Below are positions 29,171 to 37,786 of a stretch of DNA of 64,000 nt, piece after piece. The stretch covers positions 434,001 to 498,000 of the forward strand of contig NZ_NIWW01000002.1 in assembly GCF_002201535.1 (NCBI RefSeq), written 5' to 3'. This stretch comes from Lacimicrobium sp. SS2-24 (GTDB lineage: Bacteria > Pseudomonadota > Gammaproteobacteria > Enterobacterales > Alteromonadaceae). A model generated the notes under the pieces. The model did no database searches. It was not told the DNA's origin and saw only the letters and a list, made by a program, of their open reading frames with translations. The translations under genes and the position numbers were made by a program. How positions within the stretch are numbered: position 1 is the first letter of the stretch; each line of letters opens with the position of its first letter.

Positions 29171-30127
29171 ATGCATATCAGTGAGCTGATTAATGAGAAC
29201 GGCATGCGCTGTCGGTTAAGCAATTTGGGAGCACGCATATTGTCTGTTGACGTGCCTTTTGCCAGGTTCAACAGCGAAATGCTGCTGAACTATGCCTGTG
29301 AATCTGCTTATATAGACGACCCTTATTACATGGGGGCAATCATTGGCAGAGTCTCTAATCGCATTGGTGGTGGGCGCTTCAGTCTAAATGGGAAAGACTA
29401 CCGCCTGTCCCGAAACGAGGGTATGCACTGCCTGCATGGCGGGCGACCAGGTTTGTCAGAAAGAGAGTGGAAGATTGAGAAGTCAACAGCATCTGAGGTA
29501 GTGTATTCCTATTGCTCTCCTCACATGGAAAATGGATTTCCAGGGCAGGCAGATCTGATGGTGAAGTACAGACTTAGCCGCGAAAATGAAATCTGCATTA
29601 CGCTTACAGGAAAGGTTTCACAAGCAACGCCACTGAGTCTTACCAGCCATTGCTATTTTAATCTGGGCGAAAGAACAATATCCGACTTGTCGCTACAACT
29701 GTCAGATTTTCGCTATATGGTTTGCGATGATGAAAATGTTGCAACCGGAGAGGTTGCGGACCTGCGACTTGATTACCCATCGGTTATCTGCGGTAACCGA
29801 ATCGCATTGTCTGCTGCCCACCCTCTGGATCACTGCATGCTTCTTGCGGAATCAGAGGCCGGGCAGTCTAATGAAGCCTACGTAGCAGCGAAATTAACCT
29901 CCCTCAAGAACAACGTAGTAATGCGGCTCTATACAGATCAACCCGCAATACAGCTATATACTTCCTCAGGATTATCTCACCCATTCACTCCGTTCTCAGC
30001 TATATGCCTTGAAGCTCAGGGAGTGGTGAACAGTATCAATCTTCCGAATACCGCATCGCCGCTTGCTACTCCCTCTCAGCCTTACTGTAAAACCATCGTC
30101 TATCAGTTTAGCCCTTTTGAAAAATAA
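29171..30127 (+). CDS. galM: Aldose 1-epimerase (galactose mutarotase)
   Basis: A 318-residue mutarotase catalysing alpha/beta interconversion of galactose ahead of galactokinase. The family motifs are YMGAIIGRVSNRIGGGRF, MHCLHGG, LTSHCYFNLGE with the catalytic His, a substrate Asp in HPLDHC, and ICLEAQG with the catalytic Glu. ATG 29171 has AAAGGG eight bases upstream; ATG 29165 is only two bases from that site. No signal peptide is seen, so it is cytosolic. It ends the carbohydrate locus and matches the galETK genes. Confidence 0.88.
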   Translation: MHISELINENGMRCRLSNLGARILSVDVPFARFNSEMLLNYACESAYIDDPYYMGAIIGRVSNRIGGGRFSLNGKDYRLSRNEGMHCLHGGRPGLSEREWKIEKSTASEVVYSYCSPHMENGFPGQADLMVKYRLSRENEICITLTGKVSQATPLSLTSHCYFNLGERTISDLSLQLSDFRYMVCDDENVATGEVADLRLDYPSVICGNRIALSAAHPLDHCMLLAESEAGQSNEAYVAAKLTSLKNNVVMRLYTDQPAIQLYTSSGLSHPFTPFSAICLEAQGVVNSINLPNTASPLATPSQPYCKTIVYQFSPFEK

Positions 30128-30170
30128 TCAGACTCCAGGACTAGCAGTTGGTCGCAGGCTAAAGGACGAT

Positions 30171-30623
30171 TCAATGATCGTAACTGATTACCCGGGTGAT
30201 CTGCCATTGGTCCTCCTGCTGCTTCCAGATATGTAAGAACTTAAACACACCGCAATCGGGCTCGCCGTTTTGGGCGGTATGACAGAACCTGTGTCTGCCG
30301 CTTTGAATTGCCCCATAACCAGGAATCGGATGCACTTCGGTAAATTCCGGCAACAACTCGCGCCTCAAATCCGTGTCGCTGTTAAACATTTTCTTTGTTG
30401 CAGCAAGATTTTGCTGGTAGTCGCTGACACCGGCTTTATCGTGATAGAACTCCAGTTCTTCACTGAGCATGGCTTTCATTACCTCAATATCCCGCTGGTT
30501 GAATGCATCAAACAGTTTGCCATCCTGGTGGAGGATAACCGTGGTCAGAGAATCATCGGTATTATCGGCGACTGCCGTCGTGCAAAGCAAAAGGCAAGAA
30601 AAGAGCATGAATGGACGCAGCAT
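30171..30623 (-). CDS. DUF4440 / NTF2-like secreted protein
   Basis: A 150-residue protein with a signal peptide (MLRPFMLFSCLLLCTTAVA) and a DUF4440-type body: LFDAFNQRDIEVMKAMLSEELEFYHDKAG, YQQNLAATKKMF, then WQITRVISYDH at the C-terminus. Family members are small cone-shaped NTF2-fold proteins with unassigned roles. It is convergent with galM and divergent from the CoA-transferase gene. A 23/25-base match to its 3' end lies in a non-coding stretch at 2561-2585. Confidence 0.82.
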   Translation of the reverse strand: MLRPFMLFSCLLLCTTAVADNTDDSLTTVILHQDGKLFDAFNQRDIEVMKAMLSEELEFYHDKAGVSDYQQNLAATKKMFNSDTDLRRELLPEFTEVHPIPGYGAIQSGRHRFCHTAQNGEPDCGVFKFLHIWKQQEDQWQITRVISYDH

Positions 30624-30869
30624 AAAGGACTCCTGATGTGATCAATGCAGAGGTGCATCAGCTTGGCAAAATGCCCGGACTAAAGCCATTTTAAGATGTA
30701 ACAAGCTGCGAACTGCGTCATCTTTTTCCACCCGAACCTGGTGCACTCCAAGTGCATTGCCGGGAATACAATGCATGACAGAGCCCCCCTGTAAACCCGC
30801 TTTATGCTTTCTTTTTGGACGCTTAAGGCCCTAAAATGGCAGCCAAATTACTGATTAGGAAAGATGCTG

Positions 30870-32063
30870 ATGGCGGGGCCACTTGCAGGTATTAAAGTAC
30901 TGGATCTCAGCCGTATTCTGGCGGGCCCCTGGGCCACCCAGGTACTGGCCGACTATGGTGCCTGTGTGTGGAAAATTGAGCGCCCCGGCTGCGGCGACGA
31001 TACCCGTCACTGGGGCCCGCCTTACTTAAAAGACGAGAACGGAAGGGAAACGGCGGAGTCCGCTTATTATCTTGCGGCTAATCGCGGCAAACAGTCTGTG
31101 ACGGTGGATATCACCACCGAAGCAGGCCAGCAGGTGATCCGGGAGCTGGCTGTGAGGGCCGATGTGCTGGTGGAAAACTATAAGGTCGGCGGGCTGCGTA
31201 AGTATGGTCTGGACTACGCCAGCCTCAAGCAGCTGAATCCGCGCCTGGTTTACTGCTCCATTACGGGGTTCGGTCAGGATGGCCCGCTCGCCTCCCGGCC
31301 CGGTTATGATGCCATGATTCAGGCCATGGGTGGGTTAATGAGTATCACCGGTGAACCCGATACGTTGCCCGGTGGAGGCCCACAAAAAGCCGGGGTGGCC
31401 GTGGCCGATTTGATGACCGGTATGTACGCGGTGTCGGCGGTGTTGGCGGCATTATATGAGCGCGAAAAAAGTGGTCAGGGGCAGCACATTGATCTTGCGT
31501 TACTGGATACCCAGGTGGCCTGGCTGGCAAATCAGGCCAGCAATTATCTGGTGGGAGGCGACGTGCCACAACGCATGGGCACCGCGCACCCCAATATTGT
31601 GCCGTATCAATCACTCAGGGTGAAAGATGGCTATATTCTGCTGGCGGTGGGGAATGATCGACAGTTTCAGCGTTGTTGTGATGTCTTGGGTGACCCTGAG
31701 CTGGCATTCGATGACAGGTTCAGCACCAATGCCCGGCGTGTACAGCATCGACTGGCCCTGATCCCTTTACTCGAAGCCCTGTTTGTCAGACAAACACTGG
31801 ACTACTGGCTTACGGCACTGAGTGGAGCCAGTGTGCCCTGTGGCCCCATCAATACCCTCGACAGAGTCTTCGCCGAGCCCCAGATACGCCACCGGGAAAT
31901 GCAATTTGATTTGCCTCACCCCTCTGCTGGCAAGGTGCCTATGGTGGCCAATCCGGTTAAGTTTTCGCGCACGAAAGTAGCCTATCAGCAGGCCCCGCCT
32001 GTACTGGGTGAGCATACCGAACAGGTGTTGGGCGAACTGAAAAACCAACACAGGGATGACTAG
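30870..32063 (+). CDS. CaiB/BaiF CoA-transferase family protein
   Basis: A 397-residue family III CoA-transferase moving CoA between carboxylic acids in the cytosol. The N-terminal AGPLAGIKVLDLSRILAGPW, KIERPGCGDDTRHWGPP, NRGKQSVTVDI, the catalytic Asp region RADVLVENYKVGGL, YCSITGFGQDGP, RPGYDAMIQAMGGLMSITGE and VPCGPINT are classic. ATG 30870 has AGGA nine bases upstream; ATG 30864 has only three. It could activate the substrate for the acyl-CoA dehydrogenase cluster at 33986. Its stop codon shares CTAG with the convergent gene at 32060. Confidence 0.92.
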   Translation: MAGPLAGIKVLDLSRILAGPWATQVLADYGACVWKIERPGCGDDTRHWGPPYLKDENGRETAESAYYLAANRGKQSVTVDITTEAGQQVIRELAVRADVLVENYKVGGLRKYGLDYASLKQLNPRLVYCSITGFGQDGPLASRPGYDAMIQAMGGLMSITGEPDTLPGGGPQKAGVAVADLMTGMYAVSAVLAALYEREKSGQGQHIDLALLDTQVAWLANQASNYLVGGDVPQRMGTAHPNIVPYQSLRVKDGYILLAVGNDRQFQRCCDVLGDPELAFDDRFSTNARRVQHRLALIPLLEALFVRQTLDYWLTALSGASVPCGPINTLDRVFAEPQIRHREMQFDLPHPSAGKVPMVANPVKFSRTKVAYQQAPPVLGEHTEQVLGELKNQHRDD

Positions 32064-32842
32064 TCTATGGCTATCGCCGGTAGCGGCAGGCTTACCTGAT
32101 AGCGCTCAGCCAGCGCCTTAAGTGCACCATTTTCAAGCATTCTTTGCCACTGAGCGCGAAGGATGTCGATCTGTCTGGGCGAGAGACTCTCACGGCTTAA
32201 TCCCAGATACACCGGGGAGCTGTAAAGCGTAAATGCAATCACGAAACGGTCCGCGTCAAGCTGATACTCGTCCACCCAGTGACGGTAAACCTGCTCATCT
32301 TCGATGACTGCACTAACGCGGCCCGAAGAGAGCATCTTGCGCTGGGTTTCACTGGTTCTGAGTAATACCAGGTTCTGATTGAAGTCAGCGTCATTATTCT
32401 TGGCTTGTTCGAATTCAGGCCCGTAATACCCGTTCGCTAATGCCGCGACGAACACGCCACTTTGCGTGAGCTGGACAAAGTCGTGCACATCGCTGACCTT
32501 TTGTGTATCGACAATCACCACCATGCGTTCCTCATTATGAGGCCCGATAAAATACAGATAAGGTTCCCTGTCCTGGGTTGCGGTGAGATTGGTCATGATA
32601 TCAATGTCGCCATCCAGCAACAGCTCCAGTGAACGGCCCCAAGGTAACTCAATGAATGTCAGCTTACATCCGGTCGGCTCGAACAGCATATTGAGCATAT
32701 CCACCGAGAAGCCCGAGACTTGCTGTGCCTCATCGTAGAAGTAGTAAGGCGAGAGTGCGCCGGAGACAGAGGCCCGAATGGTACAGGGCGCCGCGCTGAT
32801 GGAACAGGACAGCAGCAATAAGACAGGCCAGAGTAGACGCAT
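32060..32842 (-). CDS. Periplasmic solute-binding-like protein (SBP_bac_3)
   Basis: A protein of about 260 residues with a signal peptide (MRLLWPVLLLLSCSISAAP) and a type-II binding-protein pattern: ASVSGALSPYYFYDEAQQVSGFSVDMLNMLF, ELPWGRSLELLLDGDIDIMTNLTATQDREPY, and a C-terminal LRAQWQRMLENGALKALAERY. It has no neighbouring permease. Such orphan proteins are frequent in Alteromonadales and may be sensors or scavengers. ATG 32842 was chosen; an in-frame GTG at 32857 lacks a ribosome-binding site. Confidence 0.75.
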   Translation of the reverse strand: MRLLWPVLLLLSCSISAAPCTIRASVSGALSPYYFYDEAQQVSGFSVDMLNMLFEPTGCKLTFIELPWGRSLELLLDGDIDIMTNLTATQDREPYLYFIGPHNEERMVVIVDTQKVSDVHDFVQLTQSGVFVAALANGYYGPEFEQAKNNDADFNQNLVLLRTSETQRKMLSSGRVSAVIEDEQVYRHWVDEYQLDADRFVIAFTLYSSPVYLGLSRESLSPRQIDILRAQWQRMLENGALKALAERYQVSLPLPAIAID

Positions 32843-32890
32843 GATCTGATACTTCACAATGAGTGGACCATGAGTATAGATGCTAAAGAC

Positions 32891-33826
32891 TCATAGCTGC
32901 AGAGCCAGCTCACAAATGCGTTTTCTCAGCCAGTTCAGTGCCGGGTGGGCATCGGTATTTTTATGCCAGTAAAGATGGATGGCTATATCTGCAATACTCA
33001 CCGGGCTCGGCAATACCTTTATCCCGGGTTGGTCGATCGCCTGTACCAGCTTGCGGGGCATGGTCAGCAGCAGGGATGACTGACGCACCACACTGATGGC
33101 AGTGCTGTAGCTCTGACAATGCAAGGCAATATTGCGATTGACCCCTTGCTGGCGCAGAGCAATGTCTTCTACGGCGGGCCCGCTGGCACGGTGAGACACG
33201 CTGATGTGACGTGCCTGCGCATAGTCGTGTTTGTGTAGTTTTTCCGCCAGCGGATGGTGCTGGGCCATGACCACACAAAACCTGTCGGTCAGTAATGGAC
33301 GATGTAGCACCGGTTCGCTGATGGGTAAGGACACATCAATCGCCATATCAACGGATCCTCCCGCCAGCTGCCTGGGCATGTGCGCACGCTCCAGTCCATG
33401 ACTGGCCAACGATGTGCCGGGTGCCTGATCTGCCAGTGCGGTAATAAGCGGGGGCAGCAAGAGTTTTTCCAACGCTTCATGGATGCCAATACGAAAGTCA
33501 TTGATGGCAGTCTGGGGAGTGAATTGACCGGAGAGTTGCAGAATCTGCCGCAATTGACCAAGGTTGTTGATAAGTGCCGGGGCCAGGCTCTCGCACAATG
33601 GGGTGGGCTGCATCATATTCCCCTGGCGTAAAAACAGCGTGTCGTTCAGTTGTCGGCGTAAACGTTTTACCGCATGACTGATGGCCGAAGGCGTCAGATG
33701 CAAACGTTGCGCCGCCCTCGACATGTTGCGTTCCTGATAAAGTGCCTCAAAGACCTTCAGTAAGTTCAAGTCCAGTTGCTGAAACGAGGGACTGGTGCTT
33801 GATGTGGTGTTGTGAATTTTGTTCAT
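32891..33826 (-). CDS. LysR-family transcriptional regulator
   Basis: A 311-residue LysR-type regulator. The N-terminal winged helix-turn-helix reads LDLNLLKVFEALYQERNMSRAAQRLHLTPSAISHAVKRLRRQL (residues about 18-60), followed by a two-lobed effector domain (FRIGIHEALEKLLLPPLI). It is divergent from the acyl-CoA dehydrogenase operon, the usual arrangement for a LysR regulator and its target. A 20-bp palindrome sits 5 bp upstream of its start. The effector is probably an acid or CoA ester of that pathway, but this is not shown. Confidence 0.92.
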   Translation of the reverse strand: MNKIHNTTSSTSPSFQQLDLNLLKVFEALYQERNMSRAAQRLHLTPSAISHAVKRLRRQLNDTLFLRQGNMMQPTPLCESLAPALINNLGQLRQILQLSGQFTPQTAINDFRIGIHEALEKLLLPPLITALADQAPGTSLASHGLERAHMPRQLAGGSVDMAIDVSLPISEPVLHRPLLTDRFCVVMAQHHPLAEKLHKHDYAQARHISVSHRASGPAVEDIALRQQGVNRNIALHCQSYSTAISVVRQSSLLLTMPRKLVQAIDQPGIKVLPSPVSIADIAIHLYWHKNTDAHPALNWLRKRICELALQL

Positions 33827-33831
33827 AGCTG

Positions 33832-33851
33832 AAATGAAATATATTTCATTT
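33832..33851. promoter_or_regulatory. 20-bp perfect palindrome, candidate LysR operator
   Basis: AAATGAAATATATTTCATTT reads the same on both strands and contains T-N11-A spacing. It lies directly upstream of the lysR start and 135 bp before the acyl-CoA dehydrogenase gene. Confidence 0.6.
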
Positions 33852-33985
33852 TGTTCATCAATAAAAGCGCGCTAGGCTGATTAAAGTAAAAGTGGTTCTG
33901 CATAAAGCGAGATAATCATGGCCCCATTGAAGCTTTCTCCGCTGAACCAACGTTTGTGTCTGATACAGCCATCCAGGAGCAGTGA

Positions 33986-35218
33986 ATGAACTTTCAGCCA
34001 TCAGAGCGCAGTCAGCACTATCTAAAACAGCTTTGCGAATTTATGCGCCAGCATGTTTTCCCTGTTGAACAGGAGGTCATGGCCTTTCATCATCAGCATA
34101 ACCGTCATGGTGACTGGCAACGCTGGGAACTGAATCCCAAAGTCGAAGCCTTGAAAAAACAGGCCAGAGATGCCGGCTTGTGGAATCTGTTTTTACCCGA
34201 TGCTGAACTGGGACAGGGTTTGAGTACACTGGAGTACGCGCCGCTGGCGGAGCAGATGGGGCGCTCTGTGATTGCCAGCGAAATCTTCAACTGCAACGCC
34301 CCGGACACCGGCAATATGGAGGTGTTGTATCACTTTGGCAGCGCAGCGCAGCAGCAACAATGGTTAACCCCCTTGTTGCAGGGAGATATCCGCAGTGTCT
34401 TCTTTATGACCGAGCCACAGGTAGCCTCCAGCGATGCCACTAACATGCAGGCCTCCATTACCGACGACGGGGATGAGCTGGTACTCAATGGACGTAAATG
34501 GTGGAGTACGGGGCTGGGGCATCCTAAGGCCAAAGTCGGTATTTTTATGGGATTGTCTGACCCGGATGCGAATAAACACGAACGTCATGCCATGGTGCTG
34601 GTGGAACTGGACCGTCCCGGTGTCAGTATTCAACGTATGCTGACGGCGTACGGCGACTATGATGCGCCCTATGGCCATGGTGAGGTGGTGTTTGATCAGG
34701 TTCGCGTACCGAAACACAATCTGATAGTGGGAATGGGCAAAGGTTTTGCCATTGCTCAGGGACGCCTGGGACCCGGGCGGATTCATCATTGCATGCGTGC
34801 CATTGGCGCCGCTGAAAGGGCGCTGGAGCTGGGTATAAAACGGGCATCGGCACGTCGAGCGTTTGGTCACACACTGACCGAACTGGGGGCTAACAAGACA
34901 CGCATTGCAGAAATCAGAATGGCCATTGATCAGGCTCGCTTGCTGACCCTCAATGCCGCCTGGAAGATTGACGTACAGGGAGTAAAACAGGCCATGACGG
35001 AGATCTCCGCCATCAAGGTGATTGCACCGAGGGTGATGGAGCAGGCCGTAGATTTCGCCATACAGTTGCACGGCGGCGAGGGGATGAGCGATGACACGCC
35101 TCTGGCGGGCATGATGGCCATGGCCCGGGCACTAAGACTGGCAGATGGACCCGATGAAGTGCATCAGGCCATGGTCGCCAGACTGGAACTGGCAAAATAC
35201 AAAGAGAAAACACGATGA
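33986..35218 (+). CDS. Acyl-CoA dehydrogenase family protein (ACAD10/11-like)
   Basis: A 410-residue flavoprotein of the acyl-CoA dehydrogenase fold: helical N-terminus, MTEPQVASSDATNM flavin loop, NGRKWWSTGLGHPKAKVGIFMG mid-domain, and helical C-terminus (RRAFGHTLTELGANKTRIAEIRM, LHGGEGMSDDTPL). The C-terminal ALRLADGPDEVHQ matches the ACAD10/11 subgroup as remembered. AGGAG precedes the ATG. Its stop overlaps the start of an aminoglycoside-phosphotransferase-like kinase (ATGA), the same pair that is fused in animal ACAD10/ACAD11. A role in 4-hydroxyacyl-CoA breakdown is inferred from that analogy. Confidence 0.88.
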   Translation: MNFQPSERSQHYLKQLCEFMRQHVFPVEQEVMAFHHQHNRHGDWQRWELNPKVEALKKQARDAGLWNLFLPDAELGQGLSTLEYAPLAEQMGRSVIASEIFNCNAPDTGNMEVLYHFGSAAQQQQWLTPLLQGDIRSVFFMTEPQVASSDATNMQASITDDGDELVLNGRKWWSTGLGHPKAKVGIFMGLSDPDANKHERHAMVLVELDRPGVSIQRMLTAYGDYDAPYGHGEVVFDQVRVPKHNLIVGMGKGFAIAQGRLGPGRIHHCMRAIGAAERALELGIKRASARRAFGHTLTELGANKTRIAEIRMAIDQARLLTLNAAWKIDVQGVKQAMTEISAIKVIAPRVMEQAVDFAIQLHGGEGMSDDTPLAGMMAMARALRLADGPDEVHQAMVARLELAKYKEKTR

Positions 35219-36291
35219 GCGCAACCTCTGTGATGGATCAGCCCGTAGCCGTTCGCCCGGGCGAAGAACTCGATTTGGAGCACTTATTGCCCTGGATCAC
35301 CGCACATTTACCCGATTTAACCGGAACACCTGCGGTGCGCCAGTATAGTGGCGGGGCTTCAAACTGGACCTATTGCCTCAGTTTTGGCGAAAAGGATGTG
35401 ATCCTGCGTCGTGCGCCTGCTGGCACCAAGGCCAGAGGAGCCCATGACATGGGGCGGGAGTATCGTCTGCAAAATGCGTTGCAGCCGGTTTATCGCTATG
35501 TGCCACAGATGCTGGCATATTGCGATGACGCGGGACTGATCGGCAGCGAATTTTATCTGATGCAGCGTTGCCACGGCATCATTCCGCGGCGCAATCTGCC
35601 ACGGGGACTCAAACTGAAACGCCCACAAACCCGTGAACTGTGTCTTAATGTACTCGACGCCATGATTGATCTGCATGAAGTGGATTATCGCTCTGCGGGA
35701 TTAGATCATCTGGCAAAGGGAGAAGGCTATGTTCAGCGCCAGATTGAGGGGTGGAACCAGCGTTATCTCAATGCCAAAACCTGGAATGTACCGGGGGCTG
35801 GCTATGTGCGGCGCTGGCTCGTGGACAACATGCCGGAGAATGAGCGAATTTGCCTCACCCATAATGATTTTCGTTTTGACAATGTGGTGCTGGATAGCGC
35901 AGAACCTACCCAGGTCAATGCCATTCTGGACTGGGAGCTGGCAACACTGGGCGATCCGCTGATGGATTTGGGCAACACCCTGGCCTATTGGGTGGAAGCG
36001 GGTGATGATTTTCTGGCCCAGCAGACGCGGCGTCAGCCGACCCATCTGTCAGGAATGCTCAATCGCCAGGAAGTGGTGGAATATTATCTGGATAAGCGTT
36101 CCTTGTCGGTCAATGACTTCACCTTCTATGAGGTATATGGGTTGTTCAGACTGGCGGCCATTGCCCAGCAGATTTACTACCGCTACTACCACAAACAAAC
36201 CCGCAATCCGGCCTTTAAACACTTCTGGTTTTTTGTGCACTACCTGATTTGGCGGTGCCGGCGCACCATTCGCCATGGCAGATTGCTGTAA
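35215..36291 (+). CDS. APH-family phosphotransferase (ACAD10/11 kinase-like)
   Basis: A 358-residue kinase of the aminoglycoside/choline phosphotransferase fold. RQYSGGASNWTYCL forms the nucleotide loop and VILRRAPAG holds the ATP-binding Lys-equivalent. CLTHNDFRFDNVVLD is the catalytic Brenner motif, and AILDWELATLGDPLMDLG is the DFG-like metal site. Family members next to an acyl-CoA dehydrogenase phosphorylate hydroxyacyl-CoA in animals and in Pseudomonas levulinate catabolism (LvaA), rather than antibiotics. It overlaps the dehydrogenase gene by 4 bases and the phosphatase gene by 1 base, so it is part of a tight operon. Confidence 0.88.
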   Translation: MSATSVMDQPVAVRPGEELDLEHLLPWITAHLPDLTGTPAVRQYSGGASNWTYCLSFGEKDVILRRAPAGTKARGAHDMGREYRLQNALQPVYRYVPQMLAYCDDAGLIGSEFYLMQRCHGIIPRRNLPRGLKLKRPQTRELCLNVLDAMIDLHEVDYRSAGLDHLAKGEGYVQRQIEGWNQRYLNAKTWNVPGAGYVRRWLVDNMPENERICLTHNDFRFDNVVLDSAEPTQVNAILDWELATLGDPLMDLGNTLAYWVEAGDDFLAQQTRRQPTHLSGMLNRQEVVEYYLDKRSLSVNDFTFYEVYGLFRLAAIAQQIYYRYYHKQTRNPAFKHFWFFVHYLIWRCRRTIRHGRLL

Positions 36292-37010
36292 TGCAAAAGC
36301 TGTATTTGCTGCGCCATGGTCAGGCCGGCTTTTCACAGGCAGATTACGATGCCTTATCGGAAACCGGCTACCGGCAAGCCTGGCGACTCGGACAGTTCTT
36401 ACGTGAAAATGGGGTGCGGTTCAGTCCCGAACAGATCGTCTGTGGGGCGATGCAACGACATCGTCAGACTCTGGATGCATTGTGGCAAGGCCTGCATCAT
36501 CAGGCTCTCAATCCCGCAGAGAACACTATCAGTACCCAGGTTACGCGCAGCCGCGACTGGAATGAGTATGATCATCACAATATTCTGGCGGCACTGGATC
36601 CGGCATTTGCCACACCCGATGGACTGCGACGTTACCTGATGCAACAGCAGGATCCCAAATCGGCGTTTCTGCACGCCTTCGATGAGGCCATCAAGCGCTG
36701 GACTGCAGCTGGTGAGGACAATCTCTATCACGAGTCCTGGCAGGGGTTTTGTGACCGGGTGCAGCGAGGTTTGCGCCAGGCAACAGGTACAAAGCACTCA
36801 AGCGTGCTGGTGGTCACTTCAGGCGGACCCATCGCGGTGCTGGCGCAGCGCCTAATGGGCGCCCCGCAAGAGGCCTTTCTTAATACCAACTGGGTGCTGG
36901 CGAATTGTGGACTCAGTCGAATTTTAAACGGGCGCAACGGACTCAGATTGTCCACACTGAACGACTACACCGCCTTTGAAGCCACGCCTGAACTGATTAC
37001 GTACAAATAA
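36291..37010 (+). CDS. Histidine phosphatase family protein
   Basis: A 239-residue phosphoglycerate-mutase-like protein. The LYLLRHGQAGFSQADYDALSETGYRQA start carries the RHG motif with the phospho-accepting His, and CGAMQRHRQT and VVTSGGPIAVL correspond to later active-site segments. It probably hydrolyses a phospho-intermediate made by the kinase upstream, but the substrate is unknown. The ATG at 36291 overlaps the kinase stop (TAATG); the longer frame from 36249 lies within the kinase gene. Confidence 0.85.
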   Translation: MQKLYLLRHGQAGFSQADYDALSETGYRQAWRLGQFLRENGVRFSPEQIVCGAMQRHRQTLDALWQGLHHQALNPAENTISTQVTRSRDWNEYDHHNILAALDPAFATPDGLRRYLMQQQDPKSAFLHAFDEAIKRWTAAGEDNLYHESWQGFCDRVQRGLRQATGTKHSSVLVVTSGGPIAVLAQRLMGAPQEAFLNTNWVLANCGLSRILNGRNGLRLSTLNDYTAFEATPELITYK

Positions 37011-37023
37011 TGGGGTATTAACA

Positions 37024-37773
37024 ATGTTGAGAAAGAATATTCTTATAACAGGAGCCAGCTCCGGACTTGGATGGGGAATGGCTCTGGAGTTTGCCGGCAA
37101 GGGTCGAAATCTGGCGCTCTGTGCACGTCGAACAGACAGGTTGGAACAGCTAAAAAGCGAGATCCTGGCAATTAATCCTGACCTCAAAGTGAGCCTCAAG
37201 GCCCTGGATGTGAACGACGATGAGCAGGTTTTTCAGGTGTTTAAAGCGTTTAAACAGGAGTTTGGCACCCTGGACCGCATCATTATCAACGCCGGCATGG
37301 GTAAGGGCGCGTCCATCGGTACCGGGTATTATCATGCCAACAAACAAACAGCGATGACTAATTTTGTGGCCGCCATTGCTCAGGCCGAAGCGGCCATGGA
37401 AATATTCCGTGAGCAGAACCATGGTCATCTGGTGGGCATGTCGTCATTCAGTGCTATCCGTGGATTTCGCCGGGCACTGACTGTGTATGCGGCCACTAAA
37501 GCCGGTTTGAGTACCCTGATGGAGGGCATACGTGTTGATGTGATGAATAAGCCCATTAAGGTGTCCACCATTCATCCGGGGTTTATTCGTAGTGAAATCA
37601 ATGAAAAGGTCGAGAAAGTCCCCTTCATCGTTGATCGGGATACAGGCTGTAAAGCGCTGGTTAAGGCCATAGAGAAAGAAAAAGCCAGTTGCTTTGTGCC
37701 CACCTGGCCCTGGTCCTTTATGGCGCCTTTGGTAAAAATCGCGCCGCTGAGCGTGATTAAAAAGTTCAGTTAG
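37024..37773 (+). CDS. Short-chain dehydrogenase/reductase
   Basis: A 249-residue classical SDR. ITGASSGLGWGMA is the cofactor loop, INAGMGKGASIG the NAG motif, and the catalytic Ser and Tyr-x-x-x-Lys are in MSSFSAIRGFR and YAATKAGL. It presumably oxidises a hydroxyacyl or reduces a ketoacyl intermediate. It is 13 bp after the phosphatase gene in the same operon. Confidence 0.88.
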   Translation: MLRKNILITGASSGLGWGMALEFAGKGRNLALCARRTDRLEQLKSEILAINPDLKVSLKALDVNDDEQVFQVFKAFKQEFGTLDRIIINAGMGKGASIGTGYYHANKQTAMTNFVAAIAQAEAAMEIFREQNHGHLVGMSSFSAIRGFRRALTVYAATKAGLSTLMEGIRVDVMNKPIKVSTIHPGFIRSEINEKVEKVPFIVDRDTGCKALVKAIEKEKASCFVPTWPWSFMAPLVKIAPLSVIKKFS

Positions 37774-37786
37774 GAGGTACCCCCTG

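Noticed and set aside
30624-30869. Inverted GTGCACT/AGTGCAT and AATGCAT pieces in the gap before the CoA-transferase gene
   Set aside because: The arms are short and imperfect and could be chance; no clear operator or hairpin could be defined.
35215-36291. Aminoglycoside resistance gene
   Set aside because: The kinase fold is shared, but the overlapping acyl-CoA dehydrogenase gene and the operon context point to hydroxyacyl-CoA metabolism rather than antibiotic modification.
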